64,000 bases of DNA, from contig JBDNJM010000019.1 in NCBI GenBank assembly GCA_041687755.1, positions 29,174 to 93,173 of the forward strand, given 5' to 3'. Of this stretch, positions 39,133-48,008 are shown in pieces. Position 1 is the stretch's first letter; the number at the start of each line of letters is the position of its first letter. The notes beneath the pieces are model-generated. The model had not been told where the DNA came from, did not search any database, and was given only the letters and a program-made list of their open reading frames with translations. A program made the translations under genes and the position numbers. Source of the stretch: JBDNJM01 sp041687755. GTDB taxonomy: Bacteria; Planctomycetota; UBA1135; GCA-002686595.

Positions 39133-39879
39133 ATGACTGCCCTCCTCCGAACCGCCCTGGCCCTCGTGTTGCTCGCCCCCGGCCTCCGAGCCCAGGCCGT
39201 CGGGCCGTTCGAGGCTCCGCTAGAGTCCACGCTGACGGAGCTGCGTTCTGAGCCCAGCCGGAGCATCGGGCAGACGGTCGCGTTCGTCGTGCAGATCGCC
39301 TCGGTCGGCGAGCCCTGGACGCCGTACCCGACGCGCTTCGGGCCGCGGGACTGGACCCGGGTCGAGGGCTGGTCGGACGAGCAGCACGTTTGGGAGCGCG
39401 AGTCCTACTTCGACTCGACGCCCTACCTGTTCGTCGCCAAGCACACGGTTCCCGAGTGGCAGCTGAGCCGCGCGCGGGCCCACGAGCGCTGGTGGGTGAC
39501 CGGACGCGTCGTGCAGGTGTTCGCGGGCGAGCCGTGGATTGAGATTCGGACGGCGGAACGCCTCCATGAGCACGTGGCCGAGGGCAGCGTGCTGCACGCC
39601 TCGCGCGCCGAGGCTTTGTGGAAGCGCGGACAGCGGGCGCTCGCGCTCGCGGAGATCGAGCGAGCCATGGCGGGTCCGCTGCCGGGGCACGCCCTCGCGG
39701 TGCTGGAGGCCAAGTGGCGGCGCTGGAGCGTGCGCTACCGGAGCGAGCCGGAGCCGAGCTCCATTCAGCCGATCCCGGGGACCCAGACCGTGTATCACAT
39801 GAGCCTGGGGCCGCAGAACCTGCCGCCGCGCCGTCGGAACACGGTCGTGCCGCTGCCGGCTTCGGCGCCGCGCGACTGA
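39133..39879 (+). CDS. Secreted hypothetical protein
   Basis: A 248-residue protein with a signal peptide (MTALLRTALALVLLAPGLRAQA), then no recognised domain. Residues 25-150 (TELRSEPSRSIGQTVAFVVQIASVGEPWTPYPTRFG ... WWVTGRVVQVFAGEPWIEI) look like an OB-like or strand-rich domain often seen in Planctomycetota exports; the rest is helical then low-complexity at the end (PPRRRNTVVPLPASAP). ATG 39133 is preferred over 39100 because it begins the signal peptide. A very large palindrome follows. Confidence 0.6.
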   Translation: MTALLRTALALVLLAPGLRAQAVGPFEAPLESTLTELRSEPSRSIGQTVAFVVQIASVGEPWTPYPTRFGPRDWTRVEGWSDEQHVWERESYFDSTPYLFVAKHTVPEWQLSRARAHERWWVTGRVVQVFAGEPWIEIRTAERLHEHVAEGSVLHASRAEALWKRGQRALALAEIERAMAGPLPGHALAVLEAKWRRWSVRYRSEPEPSSIQPIPGTQTVYHMSLGPQNLPPRRRNTVVPLPASAPRD

Positions 39880-39885
39880 GTCGCA

Positions 39886-40035
39886 GTGAGTGAGTACCGA
39901 GCCAGGAACGATGCACGCCCTTCCGCGCACTTTGGTACCAGGTTCGCCGTAGGCCGTCTTCCGACGGCCTGCGGCGAACCTGGTACCAAAGTGCGCGGAA
40001 GGGCGTGCATCGTTCCTGGCTCGGTACTCACTCAC
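39886..40035. repeat. 150-nt near-perfect palindrome
   Basis: Two 73-nt arms with a TTCC loop and only one G-U pair. Left arm starts GTGAGTGAGTACCGAGCCAG and includes CTTTGGTACCAGGTTCGCC; the right arm is its exact complement. It fills the gap between the hypothetical gene and the 2OG oxygenase gene. Outer sequence GAGTACCGAGCCAG is shared with the hairpin at 40754-40813. Confidence 0.9.
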
Positions 40036-40093
40036 GCTAGGTGCTAGAGTCTGGGCCGACCGAGCGAGTCGCGCTCGGCCCGCCCCGGCCCCA

Positions 40094-40753
40094 ATGACCG
40101 ACCCCGAGCCCGCCTTCCGCATCGTTGACGACTTCCTCGACGAGGACGCGTGGACCGCGCTGTGGACGCATCTGCAGTTCGACGAGCTGCACCCCGTGAC
40201 GCGCACGAGCGGTGCCTGGAAGCTGGACGACGGAGTGCCGCTCGGCGGGCAGGAAATCATCACGCCAAAACGTGACGCGGAGCTCGTGCACGATCCGGAC
40301 CAGCCGGACCGCTTTCCGACCGGGACGCCGCTCGACGGCGTGTTCGAGGCGCTGCTGAGCGCGCGCGAGGCCTGGGAGGGCGTCGTGGGCAACGCCTGGG
40401 AGCGCGTCACGGCGCGCATCTACATCTATCCCCGCGGGACGGCCCTGTCGTGGCACTCGGACGACACGGAGCGCTACGCCGGCGCCTTTGCCTACTACGC
40501 CCACCCGCACTGGAACGCCCACTGGGGCGGCGAGTTGCTGATCGCCGACGGCGAATCGCCTGCGATGATGGGCTACCGGTTCGAGACGGAGTCGTACTCG
40601 GAGGCGCTGCTCAAGTCGGGCACGGGGCGCTTCATCGCTCCGAAGCCGAACCGGCTGGTGGTGCTGGGCTCGGCGCCGCACGCGATTGCTCCCGTGCGCG
40701 AGTCGGCGGGCGCGGCGGTGCGGGCCAGCATCAGCGGGTTCTTCCTGCGCTAA
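40094..40753 (+). CDS. 2-oxoglutarate/Fe(II) oxygenase (prolyl-4-hydroxylase-like)
   Basis: A 219-residue cupin-fold dioxygenase. The iron-binding His and Asp are in LSWHSDDTERYAGAFAYY (HxD), the second His is HAIAPV near the C terminus, and the 2OG-binding Arg is in VRASISGFFLR. FRIVDDFLDEDAWTALW is the common N-terminal strand-helix. Such enzymes hydroxylate proteins or small molecules; the substrate is unknown. It lies between two related palindromes. Confidence 0.85.
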   Translation: MTDPEPAFRIVDDFLDEDAWTALWTHLQFDELHPVTRTSGAWKLDDGVPLGGQEIITPKRDAELVHDPDQPDRFPTGTPLDGVFEALLSAREAWEGVVGNAWERVTARIYIYPRGTALSWHSDDTERYAGAFAYYAHPHWNAHWGGELLIADGESPAMMGYRFETESYSEALLKSGTGRFIAPKPNRLVVLGSAPHAIAPVRESAGAAVRASISGFFLR

Positions 40754-40813
40754 GGGAGTACGGAGCAAGACACAATGCGCGCAGGGGCGCGCATTGTGTC
40801 TGGCTCCGTACTC
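40754..40813. terminator. 28-bp-stem hairpin between convergent genes
   Basis: Left arm GGAGTACGGAGCAAGACACA plus ATGCGCGC, loop AGGG, right arm complementary with one mismatch. It sits exactly between the stops of the oxygenase gene and the leftward hydrolase gene, and shares the GAGTAC-GAGC start with the 150-nt palindrome. Confidence 0.8.
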
Positions 40814-40815
40814 CG

Positions 40816-42092
40816 CTACTCGTCTTGCGGGTCGCCGTACTCAAAGGGCGGCAGCTCGAACTCCTGGCTCTCCGGCAGCTCGCCTTCGAGGAAGGCCCAG
40901 GCCGCCATCGAGCACTCGCGGCTGATCCACTCGCGGCTGTCGTGCACGGCGTTCGTGGCCGTGAGGTGGGCGGCGTTGCTGAAGCCTGCCATGACCTCCT
41001 CTGCGTTGGCGGCCGGCGCTCGCGCCCGAGTGGCAGTCCATCATCAGGGCCATTGCCGGCAGCATCGAGCCGCTGCGTTCGCTGTAGGCGGTCTCCGCCA
41101 GCGGACTCCAGTCGCCTCTGGAGAGCTGCAGCAGCGCGGGCGCTGGGGACTCGCGCGCGCGGGTGTCGCCGAGTTCGTTCGAGACGCCGACGCGGAGGTC
41201 CCAGGGCGAGAGCAAGAGTTCGACCGGGTCGCCGGATGCACCGTCTTCCGATTGCGGCGTGTACTCGACGGAGATCTCGTCCTCGTCGAGCTGGGCCAAC
41301 AGGTCGCGCAGTGTTCCGACGGCGTCCGGTAGCAGCTCCGCGTACAGCTCGTCTGCCGCGAGGTCGGCCGCAAAACGCTCGAGCTGAAGCTGGACCTGGC
41401 TCGGCAACTTGTAGCTCTGGTCGGGGCCTTCGACGCGAACCATCACGGCGCGAGCGACGCGCTCGGGGTGTCGGCGGAGGAAGCTCAGGCCGAGGTGCGT
41501 TCCGTAGCTCGTCCCGTAGAGCACGATTTTTTCGAGCCCGAGCGCGGCGGCAACCGCTTCGATGTCGTCGGCGGATTGAACCGTGTTGTAGGCCTCGAGA
41601 TCGAGGCCCTGCTCGCGCCAGTAGGTCATGCAGTCACGGACCGCGATGGAGTGGGCGGCGAGGGCGGTCTTGCGGGTGACCTTCTGATCGAAGGGCAGCT
41701 GGTAGGTGAACTCCGGGCCCTCGATGAGGCTGGGCTCATTGCGGCCGACGCCGCGCTGGTCGATGGCGATCAGGTCCGCGTGGGCGGGATGGTCACTGGG
41801 GCGCGGTGCCGTAGACCCAGGCGTTGTTGAGGCCGCTGCCGCCCGGGCCGCCGGCGAGGTAGAAGATCGGGGGGCCGGGGTCTTCGGCGGTGCTCTTGAA
41901 GTGGGCGAAGGCGAGCGTGATCTGCGGGCCGTCGGGCATGGCGTGGCGCTCGGGCACCGCAAGCCGGCCGATGCGGCCCTCAAGCGAGTCGCCGGTTGCA
42001 CTGCGGGTTTCGAAGGGCTTCCAGGTGATCGGGGACGCGTCCTCTTGGAGGGAGGCTAGGGCGCACGGGGTGGCGCAAAGGAGCAGGCTCAT
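40816..42092 (-). CDS. Secreted alpha/beta hydrolase, S33/TAP-like peptidase (two frameshifts)
   Basis: About 425 residues when the shifts at about 41798 (a GGGG run on the plus strand) and 41011 are repaired. Export signal MSLLLCATPCALASLQ. The hydrolase landmarks are intact: oxyanion HGGP-type YLAGGPGGSGL, DQRGVGRNEPSL, and the nucleophile elbow VLYGTSYGTHLGLSFLRRHPERV (GTSYG). The C-terminal third restarts in the third frame as SNAAHLTATNAVHDSREWISREC and ends FEYGDPQDE. Proteins of this kind are proline iminopeptidase or tripeptidyl aminopeptidase-like. Breaks are in or next to homopolymers. Confidence 0.72.
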
Positions 42093-42191
42093 GGGACGGT
42101 CCGGGTCAGGGGTTTCGAGGGGGCAAGAGGGGAGCCGTCCGCATCGGATGGGGAGCGCGGAGGTGATGCGGGCGGTGCCTGGGCGGAGCCG

Positions 42192-44573
42192 TCAGGTCGG
42201 GCGCAAGCGTCCCCATCCGAGGGACGTGGCCCAGGTGCCGAGCGTGGCGAGGGTGGGCAGGCCGAGGACGAGCAGGGCGAGCTGATTCCAGGGCACCAGA
42301 AACTCGCTTTGGTTGCCGGCGATGAGGGTCAGGCCCCAGCTCGGGACGAGGCCCGCGGGCACGGCCAGCAGGCAGCCGAGCAGCGCGAGGTAGCCGGAGC
42401 GCGCGGCGCTCAAGCGATGCAGCAGACCTGGCGCGGCGCCGACGGTGTGCAGCACGCGGGCGTCGGCGCGGCTCTCGGCCAGGGCGAGGGCCGTGGCGAC
42501 GGCGATCACGATCAGGCCGGTAGCGATCGAGAGGCTGAGCAGCACGGTGTAGATCAGGTCGGGGACGCGGCCGCGTGCGATGGCGGCGTCCACGTTTCCG
42601 CCGCCGGTGGCCGAGGCGATCGCGCGCGCCTCGCGCAGCAGCTCGGCGTCCACCGGTCGGTCGATGCGCATCAGCCATTCCGCGCCGTTGGCGCCGGGGG
42701 CGGGTCCGACGTCGAGCCCGAGTTCGGCCGCCGCTGCGTTCGAGAGCAGGAAGCGCGGCCCCGGCGTCGGCCAGTCGGGCTCGACCTGCTGGGCGGGTAC
42801 GGTGTGCTCGGCTCTCTCGGTGCCCCAGCGGAACAGCTCGAGTTTGGTGAGCTGGGTGCGGCCGCGCAGGTCGAGCAGCGCGCCCTCGAGGAACGCCGCG
42901 GCGGCACCCTGCGCGCCGTAGGTCGCGAGGTCTTCCGGGGCGCAGATGCCGACCCAGCCGCCGTTCGGCTGGGCGCCGGGCTCGCGCGCGAACAGGCGTT
43001 CGTCCGCGAGCCGCAGGGACCGCAGTTCGGTCGCGCCGAGCGCGGGCGTGCGGGCCGCGATGCGCTCGACGATCGCTGCGGCGCCCATGCCTTCGACCAA
43101 GAGTTGATCCGGCGCCAGCTCGGGCCCGGCGATCGAGTTGCCCTCGTCCGTGGCGAGCGTCGCGGCGAGCGAGACGCTGATCGCCATGCCGGCGACGACG
43201 GCCGTTACGATCGGGCCGTTGCGCGAGCGGAAGCGGCCGGCGTCGCGCACTGCGATGCGCAGGCCCAGGGGCAGGGGGGCGGCGAGGCTGCTGAGCGCCT
43301 GCAGGACCCAGGGGCTCGCGGCGCCGAAGCCGAGCACGCACAGCACCGAGCCACCGAGCACGGCGACGGCGATCAGCGGACCGCTGATGTGCGGCGCAGA
43401 GAGGATGGCGCCGAGGCCCGCGGCGACGAGCAGAGCGCCTGCGATCAGCCAGCGGGTCGCGGGCGCCGAGGTCGGGCGTCGGCAGGAGAGGGCCGTGCAC
43501 ACGGGGAGGCGCGCGATGGCGAGCGCGGGCAGCAGGGCGGAGCACAGGGCGCTGGCGAGGCCGAGCGCGGCGCCCAGGAACAGCAAGCGGAACGAGAACT
43601 CGAAGGGTCCGACGAGGCGGCCGGTCCAGCCGTCGAGGTGCGCATGCAGGATCCGGGCGGCGAGCAGGCCCACGGCGATTCCGAGCGCGCTGCCGAGGGC
43701 GCTGAGCAGCCCGCTCGAGATCAGTACGCCGACCAGCAGCTGGCGCGGCGAGGCTCCCGAGGCGGCGAGCAGGCCGAATTCGCGGCTGCGGCGCCGCAGG
43801 CCGACCGAGAAGGCGGCGGCGATCACCAGGGCTGCTTCGACGAAGCCGACGCCGCCGAGGACAAACACGATGGTGATCGGCGAGACCTCGGCGTTGCGAG
43901 CGATTTTCGCGCTCATCAAGCGGTGGCCGGCGGCCTCGAGGTCGGCGGCGACTTCGAGCTCGTCAGCGCCCGCGGGCAGCCCCACGAGCATGGTACGCCG
44001 GGTCAGTTCGAGCGGGCTCGCGGGTGCGACCCACGCACCGACCGCGTTCAGGTCCTCAGGCTCGACGAAGGTCCCGACGATGCGCGCGGGGTCGCCGCCG
44101 GCTAGGGCGATCGTGTCGCCCAGCTCGCACAGCCCGGCCTGCAGCAGGAGCGGCGTCAGCGCAACTTCGCCGGCCGCCTGGGGCGCGCGGCCGCTCTGCA
44201 GCTGCAGGAACCCAGCGGCCAGCGGCGTGTCGCCGACGCGCACGACGCGGGCCTGGATCGTGAGGCCCGGGACGTGCGCCTCGACCTGGTCGGTGTCGAG
44301 GCGTTCGACGCGAGCGCCGTCGGGCAGTTGCTCGGCCAGCGTCGCCGCATCGGCTTCGCTGGCGAGCACGACGCGCAGGTCCGCCGCGCCGAGCACGCTC
44401 GCGATGTCCTCGTCGCGCGTCGGCAGGACGTTGTCGAGCAGCACGCTGCCTCCGACGACCGCCGCAACGGGGACCGCGACCAGCAGCGCGAGGCTGAGCG
44501 TGCGCGCGGGATGGCGCAGGAAGTGCCGCAGCTCGATGCGCGCCAGGGCGCGCAGGGGGACGAGCCAGCTCAC
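42192..44573 (-). CDS. ABC transporter permease, FtsX-like
   Basis: A 793-residue permease of the FtsX/MacB superfamily. GTG start at 44573 overlaps the ATPase stop (GTGA). The first TM region is RTLSLALLVAVPVAAVVGGSVLL, followed by a large external domain, then the FtsX block (VSPITIVFVLGGVGFVEAALVIAAAFSVGLRRRSREFGLLAASGASPRQLL) with three to four TMs, a second similar set (SGPLIAVAVLGGSVLCVLGF..., VAVATALALAESRADARVLHTVGAAPGLL), making about eight to ten TMs. Such permeases pair with MacB/LolD-like ATPases to export lipoproteins, peptides or drugs. Substrate unknown. Controlled by the PadR regulator encoded upstream. Confidence 0.85.
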   Translation of the reverse strand: MSWLVPLRALARIELRHFLRHPARTLSLALLVAVPVAAVVGGSVLLDNVLPTRDEDIASVLGAADLRVVLASEADAATLAEQLPDGARVERLDTDQVEAHVPGLTIQARVVRVGDTPLAAGFLQLQSGRAPQAAGEVALTPLLLQAGLCELGDTIALAGGDPARIVGTFVEPEDLNAVGAWVAPASPLELTRRTMLVGLPAGADELEVAADLEAAGHRLMSAKIARNAEVSPITIVFVLGGVGFVEAALVIAAAFSVGLRRRSREFGLLAASGASPRQLLVGVLISSGLLSALGSALGIAVGLLAARILHAHLDGWTGRLVGPFEFSFRLLFLGAALGLASALCSALLPALAIARLPVCTALSCRRPTSAPATRWLIAGALLVAAGLGAILSAPHISGPLIAVAVLGGSVLCVLGFGAASPWVLQALSSLAAPLPLGLRIAVRDAGRFRSRNGPIVTAVVAGMAISVSLAATLATDEGNSIAGPELAPDQLLVEGMGAAAIVERIAARTPALGATELRSLRLADERLFAREPGAQPNGGWVGICAPEDLATYGAQGAAAAFLEGALLDLRGRTQLTKLELFRWGTERAEHTVPAQQVEPDWPTPGPRFLLSNAAAAELGLDVGPAPGANGAEWLMRIDRPVDAELLREARAIASATGGGNVDAAIARGRVPDLIYTVLLSLSIATGLIVIAVATALALAESRADARVLHTVGAAPGLLHRLSAARSGYLALLGCLLAVPAGLVPSWGLTLIAGNQSEFLVPWNQLALLVLGLPTLATLGTWATSLGWGRLRPT

Positions 44574-45286
44574 GCGCGGACCCCGCTGCCTGCGACCGCG
44601 GCGCCTGCGGAGACGCTGGCCTGCATGCGACCGTCGCGCAGGAACACGACCCGATCGGCCCACGCGGCGTGGGAGGCGTCGTGGGTCACGATCAGGGCGC
44701 TGCGGCCGCGCTCGCACTGCTCGCGCAGCAGGCGCATGACGACCTCGCCCGTGACCGAATCGAGCGCGCCGGTCGGCTCGTCCGCCAGCAGCAGGCGCCG
44801 CGGCCCGACGAACGCCCGGGCGATCGCGACGCGCTGCTGCTCGCCGCCGGACAGATCCTCGGGGAAGCGCCGCGCGAGCTCTCCGATGCGCATCGCGTCG
44901 AGCGCGAGCTGGGCCTCCTCGCGGGCCGGGCGCGCGGCGCTGCCGTCGAGCTCGAGCGGCAGCATCACGTTCTCGAGCGCCGTCAAGCCCGGCAGCAGAT
45001 TGAGGTCCTGGAACACGTAGCCGATCGAGCGCCGGCGCAGGGCGGCGAGTGCTTTTGCGGACAGCTCGCCCAGGTCGCGGCCCTCGATTCGGACGCAGCC
45101 CACGCTCGGGCGCTCGAGCGCGCCCGCCAGCGAGAGCAGCGTCGACTTGCCGGAGCCCGAGGGGCCCATGATCGCGACGAGTTCGCCTGGCTGCAGCGCA
45201 AGGTGAGCGGGCTTGAGCGCCTCGACGGCGGTGTGCCCGCTGCCGTGGGTGCGGCCCGCGCCGTCCAGTTCGAGGAGTGCGCTCAT
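44570..45286 (-). CDS. ABC transporter ATP-binding protein (MacB/LolD-like)
   Basis: A 238-residue ATPase. Walker A IMGPSGSGKSTLL, Q-loop FQDLNLLPGLTALENVMLP, ABC signature LSGGEQQRVAIARAF, Walker B LLLADEPTGALD and the switch His in IVTHDASHAAWAD are all present. The early GALERP and later VFLRDGRM are as in MacB/LolD. It lies between PadR and the permease with 4-bp overlaps on both sides, so all three genes are co-translated. Confidence 0.95.
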   Translation of the reverse strand: MSALLELDGAGRTHGSGHTAVEALKPAHLALQPGELVAIMGPSGSGKSTLLSLAGALERPSVGCVRIEGRDLGELSAKALAALRRRSIGYVFQDLNLLPGLTALENVMLPLELDGSAARPAREEAQLALDAMRIGELARRFPEDLSGGEQQRVAIARAFVGPRRLLLADEPTGALDSVTGEVVMRLLREQCERGRSALIVTHDASHAAWADRVVFLRDGRMQASVSAGAAVAGSGVRA

Positions 45287-45807
45287 CGCGCCTTGCGCTC
45301 CGCGAGGCGCAGTTCCACCAGGTCCAGCCAGCGCAGCTCGGCCTCAGCCTTCACCACCAGCGCATCGAGCATCAGGAGCCAGGCGAGATCGCCCTCGGGA
45401 TCGGCCTTGGCCTTGAGCCGCGTGTGCGCCTGCAGCCCGGCCATCGTGACGGCGCGCTGGGCGTCCAGGATGGCGTGCAGGTCTGCGCGTCCCGCGCCGG
45501 CCGCGAGCAGCACCTTGATGCTCAGCTCGTCGCGCTCGGGTGGGTCGTTGCTGACCGGCTGGGCGAACCACTCCTCGAGGCAGCGAGCGCCGCGGTCGGT
45601 GAGCGTCCAGGTCTTTTGGGCGGTGTCTTCGGTGTCGGACTCGGGCGCGACGAGGCCGTCGCGCTCGAGCCGGCGCAGGGTCGTGTAGACCTGGCCGACG
45701 TTGAGCGGCCAGGTGGTGGCGGTGTGCTGCTCGAAGCCGGCCTTGAGGCCATAGCCGTGGGTGGGCTGCTCGGCGAGCAGCGCGAGGAGGCTGTGCTTGA
45801 TGCTCAT
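45283..45807 (-). CDS. PadR-family transcriptional regulator
   Basis: A 174-residue PadR repressor. The N-terminal winged helix is MSIKHSLLALLAEQPTHGYGLKAGFEQH...WPLNVGQVYTTLRRLERDGLVAP and the wing/TLTDRGARCLEEWF segment follows; the C-terminal helices ELRWLDLVELRLAERK form the dimer part. It should bind the strong palindrome 28-51 bp upstream of its start and control the coupled ABC genes. ATG 45807 is chosen over an upstream in-frame ATG because it begins the conserved MSIKHSLLALL. Confidence 0.92.
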   Translation of the reverse strand: MSIKHSLLALLAEQPTHGYGLKAGFEQHTATTWPLNVGQVYTTLRRLERDGLVAPESDTEDTAQKTWTLTDRGARCLEEWFAQPVSNDPPERDELSIKVLLAAGAGRADLHAILDAQRAVTMAGLQAHTRLKAKADPEGDLAWLLMLDALVVKAEAELRWLDLVELRLAERKAR

Positions 45808-45834
45808 GGGAGGGTGGCGGGGGTTGCCACTTAG

Positions 45835-45858
45835 ATACCGCGTATGCATACCCGGTAT
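45835..45858. promoter_or_regulatory. PadR-type palindromic operator
   Basis: A 24-bp palindrome, half-sites ATACCGCGTATG and CATACCCGGTAT, perfect except one base pair, centred on ATGCAT. Its ATAC/GTAT half-sites resemble known PadR operators, and it lies immediately upstream of padR. Confidence 0.65.
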
Positions 45859-46339
45859 TTCTCGAAGTCCCGGGATACCTCGCTGCCTCGGACTTTCCGC
45901 TGCCGCCGATTCCCCGCGCCCACCCTCGACATCGTCTTGTCGGCGGCCGTTCGTGTCGACGGACTCGTCGGGGGGCGCCTCGGCCGAACTCCCTGACGGC
46001 TAGGACTGCCTTGAGCAACCCGGGGCTCCCGGGCGTCAGGTGCTGCTCGAGGTGCTCCTAGGCGAGGTTCGCGGCGGCCCGGTCGGCCTCCGCTAAGGTT
46101 CTGTCCACGACGAGTGCTGCCCCAAGATTTCCAGCGATCTAAGATCCTTCAGGGAATGAGTTTGGAGCACTCGAGGCGCGGGGGGGGGCAGGAATCCAGC
46201 CGCTTCTTCGCCGGAAAAGCGTTGTAAGAGTGGAAGCGGACAAGCGCTGTCCGCCCGCGTCTACGCGTCCATTCTGCCGGGGCGAGGGTCGCTTCCCCTT
46301 TCCTGTCAGTTCGGCCCACAAACCTGAGCGTTCCCCATC
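45859..46339. other. Intergenic region, no gene seen
   Basis: About 480 bp between divergent padR and the Cys-rich protein gene. It includes a second CCCGGGATACC half-site near 45870 and a short G-run near 46180. No RNA or protein family was recognised. Confidence 0.45.
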
Positions 46340-46702
46340 ATGAAATTCCTCCTGTTGAGCGGCCTCGCCCTATCGGCCCTGTCCAGCGTTCTGCCTGCGG
46401 ACGACGACTGCGTCGGCGACTACACCAGCGCCGAGAACCCCTGCGTGAGTTGCACGGCCGTGGGGTCCGCGAGTATTTCCAACGGTGAGGATTGTGGAGG
46501 TTGTCCCTACTCCGCCGCCGGCACGGTGACCTGCAACTATGTTGACCCCGAAACGGGGCAGTTCACCCAGAGCATCTCGCCTTATACGGGAACCGGAACT
46601 CTCTCTTGCGGTCAGGAGAAGCGCGTCAAGATGCCCTGCCCGGGGGGAGGCTCGATCATCGTTGTCGCCTTTACTTGCACGCCGCCGGTTTCTGGCTGCT
46701 AG
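46340..46702 (+). CDS. Small secreted Cys-rich protein
   Basis: A 120-residue protein with a signal peptide (MKFLLLSGLALSALSSVLPA) and ten cysteines after it, in spacing such as CVSC, CGGC, TC, LSC, MPC, FTC and SGC. The mature part is probably disulfide-bonded and outside the cytoplasm. No family recognised. It is followed 35 bp later by a membrane-anchored orphan on the same strand. Confidence 0.55.
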   Translation: MKFLLLSGLALSALSSVLPADDDCVGDYTSAENPCVSCTAVGSASISNGEDCGGCPYSAAGTVTCNYVDPETGQFTQSISPYTGTGTLSCGQEKRVKMPCPGGGSIIVVAFTCTPPVSGC

Positions 46703-46736
46703 TTCCTCGAGCGTGATCCAACAGATATTCAAGACG

Positions 46737-47408
46737 ATGAAGGCGCAAGTCGCAGGTCTCTTGTTTGCCGGCCTCACCGTGATCGGCGTGGTCGTCCTCA
46801 TGAATCGCGGGCGAGTAGAACCGTCAAGTGCCGGCCCAGCGGGCTCCCCCGCGGTCGAGCCGCCCGTCGCCGATGCGAGGCTCGAAGTCGAGGCCCCAGA
46901 GTTCGATGACCGAGCGGTCGTGGCGGCCGAGACGGCCGACGAAGAATCGAGTTCGGACCCGCTCGTTGAGCCTGCGATCGCAGAGGAGGCTTACTCCGTA
47001 GACTCCTGGGCCACAGCTGGACCGCTGAACCGTATCTCCGTTCCGGACAGTGTTTTCGACGCGCTCTACCCGGACGACATGACCTACGCCGAGCTCTACG
47101 GCGCCTGGTCAGGCAAGTCCATCACCTGGCAGCAAGAGTCCTTGGTGCTCGGGCAGAAGGCGCTCGGTCAAGGAGACTACGAGGAGCGCCGCATGCCTCG
47201 AGACGCGGAGGGCAACATCGTGGCCAGCTGGATCGGCCACGGCGACGACACACCCCATTGCGTGGTTCAGCAGGGCGGCGAGGTCCCCCCCGATTCAGCC
47301 CGGGTCGCTTGGCTTCGCTACGACGAGCACCCCGAGCTGTACGACCGCAGGGACGAATGGCTGTACCTGCTGGGGCGGTTCCAGTCGATTCCGAAGGAGG
47401 AAAGATAG
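46737..47408 (+). CDS. Membrane-anchored hypothetical protein
   Basis: A 223-residue protein with one N-terminal TM helix (AGLLFAGLTVIGVVVLMNRG), an acidic, Pro/Ala/Glu-rich linker (VEPSSAGPAGSPAVEPPVADARLEVE...) and a compact C-terminal domain (DALYPDDMTYAELYGAWSGKSITWQQESLVLGQKALGQGDYE to DEHPELYDRRDEWLYLLGRF). No family recognised. Possibly co-transcribed with the Cys-rich protein. Confidence 0.55.
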   Translation: MKAQVAGLLFAGLTVIGVVVLMNRGRVEPSSAGPAGSPAVEPPVADARLEVEAPEFDDRAVVAAETADEESSSDPLVEPAIAEEAYSVDSWATAGPLNRISVPDSVFDALYPDDMTYAELYGAWSGKSITWQQESLVLGQKALGQGDYEERRMPRDAEGNIVASWIGHGDDTPHCVVQQGGEVPPDSARVAWLRYDEHPELYDRRDEWLYLLGRFQSIPKEER

Positions 47409-48008
47409 CGCGACCGGAGGGCGACCTTCCGCGGGGGGGTGAGGCATGGCCGCCTGGTGCCGATCCCTCGCTCTCCCGTCTTTGAGCATCCGGCTCAGCG
47501 GGGTCGCGTTAGCCTCCGGCTCAGAAGCCGCGAGGACGCGCCTGTGGCTTGAGGCCGGGCTGTAGGGGCGGCTGGGGCGGCAGGCGGACGAGGCGGCGAC
47601 GGGTGTGGCCGAGGGGCGGCGAGTCCAGGGTCAGTGTCACGACGACGAGGATGCCGAGTCACTGGCTTGAGCGAGGGGCCTTACGGCAAGGTAGAGGAGA
47701 ACGCGAGGGTACGCGGACGCCCTGCGAGCCCGCTCGACGGCGGGGTGGCTACGGACCGGCCTACAGAATGGGCTGTTTGGGAAGCGGAGAGAAATCTCGA
47801 CACCGATCGGGCGCCGGGCGGTCTGGATCTGTGCAGGTAGGCCTCGGGGGCCCCATCCCGGGACTTCGGTTGCGGGTTCGCTCTCTGTTCGGTACATGTT
47901 TGGGTCCTGGTCGGGTTGGCGCCGCGTCGCCCGGCGCATTCGACACCTGACCGAAGGGGCTCTCACCAATTCCCTCCGGTCCCACCGCCTCGCCCGAGGC
48001 CGCGCCCC
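47409..48008. other. Intergenic region, no gene seen
   Basis: About 600 bp before recN with only Arg/Gly-rich pseudo-frames. No promoter, repeat or RNA gene was confidently recognised. The recN leader is at its right end. Confidence 0.4.

Noticed and set aside
42309..44105. Long open frame (598 codons) on the plus strand opposite the FtsX permease
   Set aside because: Low-complexity Gly/Ala/Arg/Glu text, antisense to a clear permease.
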